NCBI RefSeq assembly: GCF_019635465.1
Contig: NZ_JAHBZK010000010.1
Coordinates: 1-64,000, forward strand
DNA length: 64,000 nucleotides
Direction: 5' to 3'
Source: Hydrogenophaga sp.
Lineage (GTDB): Bacteria; Pseudomonadota; Gammaproteobacteria; Burkholderiales; Burkholderiaceae_C
The notes beneath the pieces were generated by a model, which saw only the letters and a program-made list of their open reading frames with translations, made no database searches and was not told the origin of the DNA. Each line of letters opens with the position of its first letter. Positions within the stretch are counted from its first letter, which is position 1. Both the position numbers and the translations under genes were made by a program. Of this stretch, positions 38,911 to 47,927 are shown piece by piece.

Positions 38911-39435
38911 ATGGCCACACAGGATAACGAACCCGAGCAGCGCGTCGTCGCCGTGGTGCTCATTGCCCTCATCGTGCTGATCATTGGCGGCGTGTTGGGG
39001 CTGGGGGTGTTTTCTGCTCGGGGTGGCAAAGCGCCCAAAGCCGATGGCAAGCCCGCCATGGCCGCGCCGGCGGCCACCACGGCACCGGCACCGGCGTCGG
39101 CCAGCGACGCCAGCGTGGTGGTTGACAACGGCGTGGTGAAGTTCTATTTCGCCACCGGCAAGGCCGACCTGGCCGCCGGCGCACTGGGCGCCCTGGCCGA
39201 GGCTATCGAAGCCGCCAAGGGTGGTGCCCGTCTGGTGATTTCGGGCTTTCACGACGCCACTGGCGATCCGGCGTTCAACGCCGAGCTGGCCAAGCAGCGT
39301 GCTTTCGCGGTGCGCGACGCCCTGGTGGGGGCGGGGGTGGCCGAGACCAGCCTGGAGCTGAAGAAGCCGGAAGTGACCACCGGCAGTGGCGCCGATGCCG
39401 AGGCACGCCGCGTTGAGGTGGTGATCGCGCGCTGA
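38911..39435 (+). CDS. OmpA-family protein with N-terminal membrane anchor
   Basis: Protein of 174 residues from the ATG at 38911 (AGGAG at 38898-38902). One membrane segment (VVAVVLIALIVLIIGGVLGLG, about 13-33), an Ala/Pro linker, then an OmpA-like peptidoglycan-binding domain (VKFYFATGKADLAAGALGAL, ISGFHDATGDPAFNAELAKQ, RRVEVVIA). Probably links inner membrane to the wall. Last intact host gene before the prophage. Confidence 0.85.
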   Translation: MATQDNEPEQRVVAVVLIALIVLIIGGVLGLGVFSARGGKAPKADGKPAMAAPAATTAPAPASASDASVVVDNGVVKFYFATGKADLAAGALGALAEAIEAAKGGARLVISGFHDATGDPAFNAELAKQRAFAVRDALVGAGVAETSLELKKPEVTTGSGADAEARRVEVVIAR

Positions 39436-39454
39436 TACCTGTGGCAATCAGCAA

Positions 39455-39484
39455 AAAGCCCGCTCTTGAGCGGGCTTTGTTTTT
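39455..39484 (+). terminator. Intrinsic terminator after the OmpA-family gene
   Basis: AAAGCCCGCT-CTTG-AGCGGGCTTT followed by GTTTTT. Symmetric enough to act on leftward transcripts ending nearby as well. Confidence 0.9.
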
Positions 39485-39520
39485 GCAGCATCGGATGCAA
39501 GGGCAGCTGGGCAGAAGGCC

Positions 39521-39623
39521 TCAGCGAAGGCCCTGGCCGCCGGCCTCGTGGTCGCGCTGGATCAGCTCGATCTTGTAGCGGCTCAATTCAATTAACCTAT
39601 TTGCACAACCCTTTGAAAATCAA
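39521..39623 (-). pseudogene. Severed 3' end of a host gene at the prophage junction
   Basis: Leftward reading frame open from 39623 to a TGA at 39523-39521. The last 20 codons (ending RDHEAGGQGLR) use host-like G/C-ending codons, while codons beyond about 39583 switch to AT-rich ones. The terminator at 39455-39484 is well placed to close this gene. I read it as the C-terminus of a host gene cut by integration; the rest should lie beyond the right prophage end. Gene not identified. Confidence 0.45.
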
Positions 39624-39681
39624 AGGCTTGCAATAGCACCGCCAACGATTGACCGCCTCGATTGGCTCAGGAGTTGCCTCA

Positions 39682-39702
39682 AGCCGCCACGAATTGGCGG
39701 CT
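39682..39702. repeat. Inverted repeat upstream of the integrase
   Basis: AGCCGCCA-CGAAT-TGGCGGCT, with a further CTC/GAG pairing outside one bulged A. It lies 53 bases before int, so it could be an arm-type integrase site, an operator, or a terminator from outside. Confidence 0.4.
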
Positions 39703-39754
39703 GAGACGCCGGGGATTCGATTACATTGCCGTCTAAACGAGTTGGAGACAGGCA

Positions 39755-40975
39755 ATGGCCAGAGCGCGCATGAAGCCCTCGGGGAAGTGGGAGATCGGGT
39801 TGCGTCACCCGTCGCTGCCACAGGGGCGCAGGTACTTCACCTTCGACACCGAGGCCGAGGCCAACGCCTACGCCGAGCAGTGGCGCCTGATGAAGCTGGC
39901 CGGCATCGAGCCGCCCGCAGAGCTGCTCAAGCCCGTGGAGCGCGGCGAGTCGCTGGGCTACCTGGTCCGCCTGTGGGCCAACAGCGGCCACGCCGCGCCA
40001 AGCCAGCAGATCACGCTGAGCGCCCTGATCCGCGAGGTCGGCGCCGTGAAGTTGCGAGACGCGAACTACGCCTGGCTGGCCAGCTATGTCCAGTCGCTGA
40101 AGGTCGGGCGCAACCTCTCGCCGAACAGCATCCGGCACCGCATCCAGGCCCTGGGCCGCGCGATCGACGAGTTCCTGCGGCACAACCCCGACGTGGTGAT
40201 GCAGAACCCCGTGCGCCTGCTACCCAAGGGCTACAGCGCCTACAACGACGTCGACCAGAAGCTGGTTGTGGCCGCCGACAAGAAGGTCAAGCGCGACGTG
40301 GCGCGCGATCGCAGGCTCAAGCCGGGCGAGGAGGAGGCCATCGTGCGCGCGCTCTCCGGCTGGCAGCGGCCCGACCGCGAGCGCGGGCTGATGCTGATCG
40401 GCGGCAATGCGCTGCTGACCATGTTCCTGCTGATCGTGAACTCGGGGCTGCGGCTACGTGAGGCCTACACTCTGCGGCGCAGCCAGGTCGACCTGGAGGG
40501 CAAGGTGCTGCACGTGCAGAACAGCAAGCAGTGGCGCGGCAAGGTCACGTTCCGCGAGGTGCCCATGCGCCCGGAGGTGCACCGTGCGCTGGTGGACTAC
40601 CTGGCCACGCGCCACCTGCTGCCCGCGGCCTACCTGTTCCCGTTCCTCGATGAGGATGACGGCATCCCGCTGGCGAAGTGCTCGGGCCGTCTCTCTGCGC
40701 GCTACCGGATCGCCTTCGAGTACGCGGGGTGCCGGGACCTGCGCGAGCACGATCTGCGGCACGAGGCCACATGCCGCTGGCTCGAGCTCAAGGATGCGCG
40801 CGGGCAGTGGATGTTCCGCCTCGAGGAGGTCAACCGCATCATGGGCTGGACGGCCAACTCGACCATGGCCCAGCGGTACGCGAGCTTCCGGGGCTCGGAT
40901 CTCGCGCAGCGGCTGTGGGTCAGTGAGGAACCGGCAGCGCCGGGGCGGCGCGGCGCTGGGGCTTCGCGCGCTTGA
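39755..40975 (+). CDS. int: Phage tyrosine integrase
   Basis: Protein of 406 residues. The C-terminal catalytic domain shows the first Arg in VNSGLRLREAYTLRRSQVD, the His-x2-Arg box as LREHDLRHEATCRWLE, and the nucleophile region as IMGWTANSTMAQRYASFRG. The N-terminal part resembles a SAM-like core-binding domain. It catalyses integration and excision. Its 3' end overlaps the convergent excisionase-like gene by 56 bases. Confidence 0.93.
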   Translation: MARARMKPSGKWEIGLRHPSLPQGRRYFTFDTEAEANAYAEQWRLMKLAGIEPPAELLKPVERGESLGYLVRLWANSGHAAPSQQITLSALIREVGAVKLRDANYAWLASYVQSLKVGRNLSPNSIRHRIQALGRAIDEFLRHNPDVVMQNPVRLLPKGYSAYNDVDQKLVVAADKKVKRDVARDRRLKPGEEEAIVRALSGWQRPDRERGLMLIGGNALLTMFLLIVNSGLRLREAYTLRRSQVDLEGKVLHVQNSKQWRGKVTFREVPMRPEVHRALVDYLATRHLLPAAYLFPFLDEDDGIPLAKCSGRLSARYRIAFEYAGCRDLREHDLRHEATCRWLELKDARGQWMFRLEEVNRIMGWTANSTMAQRYASFRGSDLAQRLWVSEEPAAPGRRGAGASRA

Positions 40976-41192
40976 TCGGCGTGGGCGCGGAAGGAGAGCG
41001 GGCCGCGCGCCGCTCCTCGGCTTCCCTGCGGCCGCGCTCGGCCAGGTAGGCCAGCAGGTCGGCGCGCACGAACAGCCAGCCGCGGCCGATCTTCACGCCC
41101 GGGATCTCGCCGGCGCGGGCCAACTCTTCGACCTGGTCGACCGAGCAGAGCAGCAGCTCGGCGCAGGCAGCGGAGTCGAGGGTTTCGGTCAC
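40920..41192 (-). CDS. Excisionase-like helix-turn-helix protein
   Basis: Protein of 90 residues from a GTG at 41192 with GGAGGAG just upstream. The core LLLCSVDQVEELARAGEIPG, VKIGRGWLFVRADLLAYLAE is the MerR-type winged helix of excisionase-family proteins; the tail is basic. Overlaps the DUF1643 stop (GTGA) and is convergent with int, a good position for Xis. Confidence 0.72.
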   Translation of the reverse strand: MTETLDSAACAELLLCSVDQVEELARAGEIPGVKIGRGWLFVRADLLAYLAERGRREAEERRAARSPSAPTPIKRAKPQRRAAPALPVPH

Positions 41193-41740
41193 GCACTCCT
41201 CCATGGGATCAGCGGCGCGTCCTTGCGCACCTTGTGCTTGCCGCGCGCGAGCGGGTGTTTCGGGTAGCCGCCGGCGGTCTTGCCCAGGCAGTAGAGCGGC
41301 ACGCCATCCGGCAGCGCGGCCTCGATCTCTTCCAGCACGTTGTCGAACCAGAAGTAGCAGCGGCCGGCCAGTGCGCCCCATGCCAGCAGCACCGCGCCGG
41401 CGCGCTCTACCTGCTTCTGGATCTCGGCCAGGTTGAAGTGCAGGGCGTCGCGCTCGTACCAGGCCTGGCGCTTGTCCCAGGTGTTGACCATGTCGATGGC
41501 CTCGGCCGGCTTCGGGCTGCGCAGCGGGATGCCGTTCACCACCACGATGCCGCCGTAGCCGTTGTGGCTGGCGATCTGGCAGAGCAGGGTGATGGTCGGA
41601 TCGTCCTCGAGGTGGTTGGCCGTGCTGGGGTTGAACATGCACACCAGCAGCTTCGGGCGGCCGTCCCACGTACGGGTAAGGGTCCAACGGTAAGCGCCGC
41701 ACTTCGAGAGGCTGGCGGAGCGGGTCATGCCGGTCAACAT
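41189..41740 (-). CDS. DUF1643 family protein
   Basis: Protein of 183 residues. CGAYRWTLTRTWDGRPKLLV, MFNPSTANHLEDDPTI, VVVNGIPLRSPKP and GALAGRCYFWFDNVLEEI are DUF1643-like. Function of the family is unknown; it is frequent in prophages. An ATG at 41728 is a possible alternative start. Confidence 0.78.
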   Translation of the reverse strand: MLTGMTRSASLSKCGAYRWTLTRTWDGRPKLLVCMFNPSTANHLEDDPTITLLCQIASHNGYGGIVVVNGIPLRSPKPAEAIDMVNTWDKRQAWYERDALHFNLAEIQKQVERAGAVLLAWGALAGRCYFWFDNVLEEIEAALPDGVPLYCLGKTAGGYPKHPLARGKHKVRKDAPLIPWRSA

Positions 41741-41750
41741 TGGCTGCCTT

Positions 41751-41957
41751 TCAGAACGGGATGTCGCATCGGTCGTATCGCCATCCGATGGGAACGGTCA
41801 GCGGATCGCCGTTGCTCGGGTGAAGCGCGTACAGGTCCATCAACCGCTGCACCAGAGATGGCGGCTCGTAGCTGTAGCCGTTCAGGCGCAGCAGAAGGCG
41901 ACTCAGGTGATGGGCGCGGTAGTAGCGCTCGCGGGTCCAGCGGAAGCGGCGGCTCAT
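41751..41957 (-). CDS. Small basic phage protein
   Basis: Protein of 68 residues, start MSRRFRWTRERYYRAHH, rich in Arg and Tyr. The ATG overlaps the stop of the ASCH gene (ATGA), which supports translation. No family recognised. Confidence 0.6.
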   Translation of the reverse strand: MSRRFRWTRERYYRAHHLSRLLLRLNGYSYEPPSLVQRLMDLYALHPSNGDPLTVPIGWRYDRCDIPF

Positions 41958-42330
41958 GGAAGTTCTCCGTAGGCGAACTCGATCCGGGTCACGATCGTGC
42001 TGGGCGTGCAGCCTTTGTGCGTGGCGCAGAACATCGCCACCCAAGTGCTCGGGAAGCGGTAGACGGGGTGCCAGGCGAAGCCCTCGCGACGCACCTCCTC
42101 GAAGCCGTACTCGGTGTCGGTGGTCATCATGTCCAGGGGCTCGCGGCGCACGCTCACGATGCGCAGCGGGTCGCGCAGGACTTGGATCTTCTCGCCCGGC
42201 CGCAGGCCCATGCACTTCCTCACCGGGCGGATCAGGTCGCCCGGCTTGAGCTGCAGCCAGCCCAGTCGGCGCGTCACGTCCTTACTGCCGTCCATGATCT
42301 GGTCGACGGTGAGGGCGAAGCTCATGTTCC

Positions 42331-42334
<4 letters not shown>
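41954..42334 (-). CDS. ASCH domain protein
   Basis: Protein of 126 residues. The pattern SFALTVDQIMDGSKDVTRRLG, WLQLKPGDLIRPVRKCMGL and IQVLRDPLRIVSVRREPL fits the ASCH/PUA-like fold, an RNA- or modified-nucleotide-binding module. The start overlaps the Gp37/Gp68 stop (ATGA); a second ATG at 42325 is possible. Confidence 0.75.
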
Positions 42335-43252
<918 letters not shown>

Positions 43253-43263
<11 letters not shown>

Positions 43264-43510
43264 GTCGCGCCCTCCTGATGCCGAGCACGCTCTCGTAGTT
43301 GCCCATGGCCAGCGGCTGCAGCGGGCGCTGCTCGATCGTGATCACGAAGCCGAGATCCGCGGCGTCGGCCATGAGCCGCTGCGCGCGGTTGGTCAGGCTG
43401 TCGGCGGCGAAGCGCTCGCGCCACTCCACGCCCTTGCAGCCGCCGGCGTTCTTGCAAGCCTGGTGCTGGCAGGTGGCCAGCTCGCAGATGGGGCTGAGGT
43501 TGGTCAGCAT
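43253..43510 (-). CDS. Small Cys-rich phage protein
   Basis: Protein of 85 residues. CELATCQHQACKNAGGC near the N-terminus could bind zinc. It overlaps the Gp37/Gp68 start by 11 bases and the upstream gene's end by 7, in the same dense leftward operon. Function unknown. Confidence 0.65.
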
Positions 43511-43848
43511 GCAGCACCTCCGCGCGGCACGTACACCAGTTCGGCGCCGGCCTTCCTGGTCATCCAGTCGCTGCCGCTGCCCTCGTCGATGTAGAGCCAG
43601 CCGTAGCCGTCGAAGTCGTAGCGCGCGGCCACCGGCTCCCACACCTCCATGCCCAGCTGCTCGCGCAGCGCGTTGAGCGCCGCCGGTAGTTCCTCGGGCG
43701 TGGCTTCGAGCGCGAGCTGCAGCGCCGCGCGCAGCGGGTCAGCAGGCTGGTGCGGTACCGGCTCGTCGCGCATCTCGCGCACGGGCAGGCTGATCGGTTC
43801 GCGCGGGTCTTCGGCCTCGCGCTCGCTGGTGTCGATGCTGTCGGTCAT
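43504..43848 (-). CDS. Hypothetical acidic phage protein
   Basis: Protein of 114 residues: an acidic N-terminus (MTDSIDTSEREAEDPREP), a helical middle (LRAALQLALEATPEELPAAL) and a C-terminal FDGYGWLYIDEGSGSDWMT stretch. TGATG junction with the gene before it. No family recognised. Confidence 0.62.
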   Translation of the reverse strand: MTDSIDTSEREAEDPREPISLPVREMRDEPVPHQPADPLRAALQLALEATPEELPAALNALREQLGMEVWEPVAARYDFDGYGWLYIDEGSGSDWMTRKAGAELVYVPRGGAAC

Positions 43849-44153
43849 CAGAAAAGCTCCAGTTGTCCGGGTTGTTCGTTCTGCATCTGCACCCAGTAGC
43901 GCGGGCTTCCCCACCATGGGTTTTCGTCCTTCCACACACCGTCGCGCACACTGCGGAGGCCGGACAGGAAGAACTCGCCGCGGTGGCCGTCGTCAAATGG
44001 TTGGTGTTGCCGATCCATGGCGTGCCGGCGCATCCTGATCACCTCGCGGATATCGTCTTCGCTCGGTGGCCAGACATGGCACACCTCTCCGCAATAGGCG
44101 TACATCGGTGCCAAGCCGACCGGGCGCAGGAAGGTTCCGACTGCGGGTGTCAT
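43848..44153 (-). CDS. Hypothetical phage protein
   Basis: Protein of 101 residues, start MTPAVGTFLRPVGLAPMYAY, ending in QMQNEQPGQLELF. The C-terminal QLELF resembles a sliding-clamp-binding peptide (Q-L-x-L-F), which would fit a replication or repair role, but this is inference from five residues. ATGA overlap with the gene before it. Confidence 0.62.
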   Translation of the reverse strand: MTPAVGTFLRPVGLAPMYAYCGEVCHVWPPSEDDIREVIRMRRHAMDRQHQPFDDGHRGEFFLSGLRSVRDGVWKDENPWWGSPRYWVQMQNEQPGQLELF

Positions 44154-46666
44154 GCGGCCTCCGGCTCGGCTTCGATGCTGTCGAACAGGGAGGGCATGGC
44201 CATCTCGCGCTCGGCGGCGCGCAGGTAGTGCACTTGGTCGGCGAAGTAGGCGGCGCTCAGCTCGGAACCCCGGGCCCTGCGCCCCAGCTTGATGGCGCGC
44301 ACGCCCACCGTGCCCAGGCCATGGAACGGGTCGTAGACCGTCTCCCCTGGGTTGCTGTAGCGCTCGATCAGGCGGTCCACGATGTCGAACTGCAGCGGGC
44401 AGACGTGCTTCTCGACCGCGCGCGTGGTCTGCTCGCCGTTGAGCGTGCGCATGCGGTTGATGTCGTGCCACACGTCCGGGTGGTGGCTGCCCGGCGCCAA
44501 GCTCATGAACGTCGACGGCAGGGCGTTGCGCTCCTGCAGCTGCTCGCCGATGCTCACGTGGTGCTGGTAGTCGTACACCCGGCGCAGGCTGTCCTCGGTG
44601 AAGTACTTGGCCAGCTTGGCCGGACCCATGGCCGCCATCTCCTCGGCGGTCAGCAGACGGTTGCCGCTGGAGCGCCAGAAGGCGTGCGCATCGACCTGCC
44701 AGCGCGCCAGGCTGTAGTCCTCGATGGTCTTGCGCACGGGCTCATCAGCGTAGCCGCGGCTGCGGTCGCTCTGGGGCTTGTGGAACAGCAGGATGTACTC
44801 GGGCGAGCCGACACCCATCTTGGTGCCGTCCTTGCGCATCTCGGTGTAGCCCAGGCGGTAGGTCTGGTTGTTCTCCCGCACCACGTCGGTGACCACCGTC
44901 ACCATGCCCATGTAGTCGAAGCCGTGCTTGAGCCCATGGAACAGCGCTTCGGCGTGGAAAGGGCTCACGGTCGGGATGCCGGCACCGGTCACGTTGCCGA
45001 AGTTGATCCGGTCCTTCACGTGGCAGGCATAGATCCGGCCGGGCCGCAGGATCCGCAGCAGCTCGGGCGTGAGAAAGTCCATCTGCGCCCAGAAGTGATC
45101 GTTGCCCTCGGTGTGGCCGAAGTCGTTGTAGCTGGGCGTGTACTCGTAGTGGTTGGCGAACGGGATGCTGGTGACGATCAGATCGACCGAGTTCTCGGCC
45201 TGCTCGCGCGCCTCGAGCACACAGTCGTTGTTCGCCACCTCGAAGCGCTCGCCGCGCACCACCTGGCGCTGCACGCCGATGGTCCTGGCCAGCGTGTCCT
45301 GCATGGCCAGCTGGTCCAGGCCGTAGGCGCGCACCAGTTCGGCCATGCGTTGCTGCTGCTCGTCGTGGCGGCGCCACTTGGCCAGCAGGTCGGCCTTGAT
45401 CTCGCGTTCGGCTTCTGTGTGCACGATGTCGATGCGCACGCGCTTGGTCTGCCCGAAGCGGAACGTGCGGTGCACGGCCTGGATGAAGTCGTTGAACTTG
45501 AAGCCGATGCCGGCGAACACCTCGCGGTGGCAGTGCCGCTGGAAGTTGCAGCCGCTGCCGGCGATCACTGGCTTGGTGGACAGCACCCGGTGGCGGCCGT
45601 CGCTGAAATCGATGATGCGCTGCTCGCGCTCGTCCAGGTCCTGAGAACCCCACACGCTCACCGCCTCGGGGATGGAATCCTGCAGAGCGTGGCGCTCGTC
45701 TTCGAGGTCGTGCCAGATGACGAAGTGGTCGGCAGGATCCGCAGCCACCAGGTCGCGCACCATGGCCACCCGCGCCGGCAGGCTGTCTCGCTTCTCGCGC
45801 GCCGCGGCGGACAGGCCCATGGCCACGTCGGGGATCAGCAGGCCCTGGCCGTTCTTCTCGTTGCCAGCGGCAGCGTAGTCGCTGGGTACCTCATGCCAGC
45901 GCACGTCGAGCTCGGGCAGGATGTATCCATCGTCGCTGTGGCCTAGGTCGCTGGGCTTGGTGATGAACACCGCCCAGCTCGCCACCCAAAGCCAGAACTC
46001 CTGCTCTTTGTGCGGGTACAGCGTCAGGTTGCCGGCCTTCTCGCTGTCGCGCTGGAAGAAGCGGGTCAGGGCCTGACCGGTGTCCATCACGCCGAGGTAG
46101 CCAGCGTAGTGGATCAGCTCCTTGTAGCGGTTCGGGTCCGGCGTGGCCGTGGCTACGAACTTGAACTCGACCGGCGCGAAGGCTGGCAGGAACTCCTGGT
46201 AGGTCTTGCTGCCAAAGCTTCGCAGGATGCTCGCCTCATCCAAGCTGGTGGCGCGGAACAGGCCCGGCGTGACCTTGCCCTCGCGCACGCTCTCGTAGTT
46301 GGTCAGGTAGACCGTGCGCTCGTCGGCGATCTCGCTGTCGCTGCGGATGAATCGCAGGTCCATGGCGAAGTCGCCTATGAAGCGCTCGGCCACCTCGCGG
46401 AAGAACTCCTGGCGCACGCCCAACGGCAGGACCTGCAGGCGCAGGCCTGGGCGGTGCTGGCCGATGATTCGCAGGATCTCAAGCTGAGTGGCTGTCTTGT
46501 GCAGGCCGAAGCTCGCGAACACAGCGCGGTTGCCGCCCTTCACGGCCCAGCGCACGATGTCGCGGGTGTGCGGCTTGAGCGCAGGGTTCACGGCATCCGT
46601 GGGCACGTCGAACCCGTTGAAGCTGGCCAGCTTCACCTTGCCGCGCAGGAACTCCTCGTAGGTCAA
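44150..46666 (-). CDS. Helicase-DNA methyltransferase fusion protein
   Basis: Protein of 838 residues joining two enzymes. The N-terminal half is SNF2/DEAD-like: a Walker A variant ASFGLHKTATQLEIL (about 50), a DEAD-like SLDEASILRSFG, motif III-like VATATPDPNRY and motif VI FIQAVHRTFRFGQTKRVRID. The C-terminal half is an N4/N6 amino-methyltransferase in beta order: a catalytic-type TSIPFANHYEYTPSYND (SPPY changed to SIPF) before the SAM motif YDPFHGLGTVGVRAIKLGRR. Likely modifies phage or host DNA while translocating; target unknown. Confidence 0.85.
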   Translation of the reverse strand: MTYEEFLRGKVKLASFNGFDVPTDAVNPALKPHTRDIVRWAVKGGNRAVFASFGLHKTATQLEILRIIGQHRPGLRLQVLPLGVRQEFFREVAERFIGDFAMDLRFIRSDSEIADERTVYLTNYESVREGKVTPGLFRATSLDEASILRSFGSKTYQEFLPAFAPVEFKFVATATPDPNRYKELIHYAGYLGVMDTGQALTRFFQRDSEKAGNLTLYPHKEQEFWLWVASWAVFITKPSDLGHSDDGYILPELDVRWHEVPSDYAAAGNEKNGQGLLIPDVAMGLSAAAREKRDSLPARVAMVRDLVAADPADHFVIWHDLEDERHALQDSIPEAVSVWGSQDLDEREQRIIDFSDGRHRVLSTKPVIAGSGCNFQRHCHREVFAGIGFKFNDFIQAVHRTFRFGQTKRVRIDIVHTEAEREIKADLLAKWRRHDEQQQRMAELVRAYGLDQLAMQDTLARTIGVQRQVVRGERFEVANNDCVLEAREQAENSVDLIVTSIPFANHYEYTPSYNDFGHTEGNDHFWAQMDFLTPELLRILRPGRIYACHVKDRINFGNVTGAGIPTVSPFHAEALFHGLKHGFDYMGMVTVVTDVVRENNQTYRLGYTEMRKDGTKMGVGSPEYILLFHKPQSDRSRGYADEPVRKTIEDYSLARWQVDAHAFWRSSGNRLLTAEEMAAMGPAKLAKYFTEDSLRRVYDYQHHVSIGEQLQERNALPSTFMSLAPGSHHPDVWHDINRMRTLNGEQTTRAVEKHVCPLQFDIVDRLIERYSNPGETVYDPFHGLGTVGVRAIKLGRRARGSELSAAYFADQVHYLRAAEREMAMPSLFDSIEAEPEAA

Positions 46667-46668
46667 GG

Positions 46669-47253
46669 TCAGCCCCCCACCGCGCCGGCCAGGGCCTTCT
46701 CTGGCGTGTTCTTCTCGCCCTTGTCGTCGATCTTCTTCTGCTTGACCGGCTCGGCGGCGATGAGCTCGATATCGCGGTCCAGGCTCTTGAGCACGCCCAG
46801 CGCTCCGATCACGTCTTGGTCGACGTCCGACGTCCAGACCTGCAGGTGGTAGTCCACCGCGCCGCCTTCCTTCGGGTCGATCTTGACCTTGCGCACCGTG
46901 CAGTCCTGCAGGGTGATGTCCTGGTCACCGGTCACGCCCTGGTAGATCTTGAGCGTGGCGCCGGTCTGCTCGCCGTCCCAGTTCAAGGCGCCCAGGCGCT
47001 CGGCGATGTTGGAGAGCGCCGGCCAGTCCGACACCACCGGGATGCCGTCCAGGGCCTGCTGGTTCGGCGCTGCGCCCTTCTGGAACAGCATGCCCAGCAG
47101 GTTCTTGTCCAGCATCTTGAGCGTGCTGTTGGCCTGGGTGATCTTGAGGTGCACGCACACGGCGGGCACCACATCGGTCTGGCCCATCTTGAGCGACTGG
47201 ATGTCGATGGCGGTGAAGGTGGCTTTGGTCTTGCCGATGAACTCGAGGCGCAT
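46669..47253 (-). CDS. Hypothetical phage protein in the recombination operon
   Basis: Protein of 194 residues with alternating strand-like segments (MRLEFIGKTKATFTAIDIQS start) and a Lys/Glu/Ala tail. No motif recognised. Its place between the recombination genes and the methyltransferase suggests a DNA-metabolism role, such as single-strand binding, but nothing in the sequence proves it. Confidence 0.68.
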   Translation of the reverse strand: MRLEFIGKTKATFTAIDIQSLKMGQTDVVPAVCVHLKITQANSTLKMLDKNLLGMLFQKGAAPNQQALDGIPVVSDWPALSNIAERLGALNWDGEQTGATLKIYQGVTGDQDITLQDCTVRKVKIDPKEGGAVDYHLQVWTSDVDQDVIGALGVLKSLDRDIELIAAEPVKQKKIDDKGEKNTPEKALAGAVGG

Positions 47254-47281
47254 GGACGTTTCTCCGGTGGTGGGTGGGTGA

Positions 47282-47824
47282 TCAGGCGGCGGCCGTGTCG
47301 GGGAACTTCATGCGGTCGGGGTTCGCGTCGCGGAAGGCTTCGAAGTCCTTGATGCGCTGCTCGACCGCTGCGCGGTGCTCGGGGTTGTCCAGCAGCACCG
47401 AGTAGCCCAGCAGGGCGTTGACGGCGTGCACGTCCTGCGCGCGCAGCACGAACACCGGCTCATCGTCTGGGATGGGCTTGCCGGTTGCGCGCACGGTGAG
47501 GCGGCCGGTGGCGGTGGCGCACGTGTACTTGGGTTCCTGAGCGGTGGCCAGGCCGAAGGCGATGCCGGTCTCCGGATCGGGCTGCTTCGCGTAGGCGTAG
47601 CGGCCGCGGATCTGCGAGCCGAAGAACTTGCCCTTGCTCTCGGCGTCCACCATGTCCTGGTAGACCTTCGGTGGCACCTCGGCGTAGTGGTAGGTGTCGC
47701 CGGCTTTCACACCGCGGCCTGGGAACTGGATGGCCAGCGTCTGGGTGGCCGGGTCATAGCCGAAGGCGACGATCTGCGACGACTCGCAAGGGGAGAGGGT
47801 GATGGCGGGTGGGTTCGTGGTCAT
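47282..47824 (-). CDS. KTSC domain protein
   Basis: Protein of 180 residues. The central region IVAFGYDPATQTLAIQF, TYHYAEVPPKVYQDMVDAES, KGKFFGSQIRGRYAY is a KTSC domain, a small module named for its similarity to the C-terminus of lysyl-tRNA synthetase. Role in phages is unknown. Confidence 0.82.
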   Translation of the reverse strand: MTTNPPAITLSPCESSQIVAFGYDPATQTLAIQFPGRGVKAGDTYHYAEVPPKVYQDMVDAESKGKFFGSQIRGRYAYAKQPDPETGIAFGLATAQEPKYTCATATGRLTVRATGKPIPDDEPVFVLRAQDVHAVNALLGYSVLLDNPEHRAAVEQRIKDFEAFRDANPDRMKFPDTAAA

Positions 47825-47927
47825 GGGGAACTCCAGGTGGTGGGGGAAAGAAAAGGGGCCGCGTCGCTGGCAAGGTTTCAGGGAGGGAGGAGGAGATGCA
47901 CCAGCGCGATCGGCCCGGGGAAACTGG

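Noticed and set aside
39455-39484. Terminator hairpin as attL core
   Set aside because: Its shape and T-run are fully explained by termination; host codon use continues to its right.
44066-45946. 626-codon rightward frame antisense to the helicase-methylase gene
   Set aside because: Translation is His/Val/Gly low complexity; the opposite strand has clear motifs.
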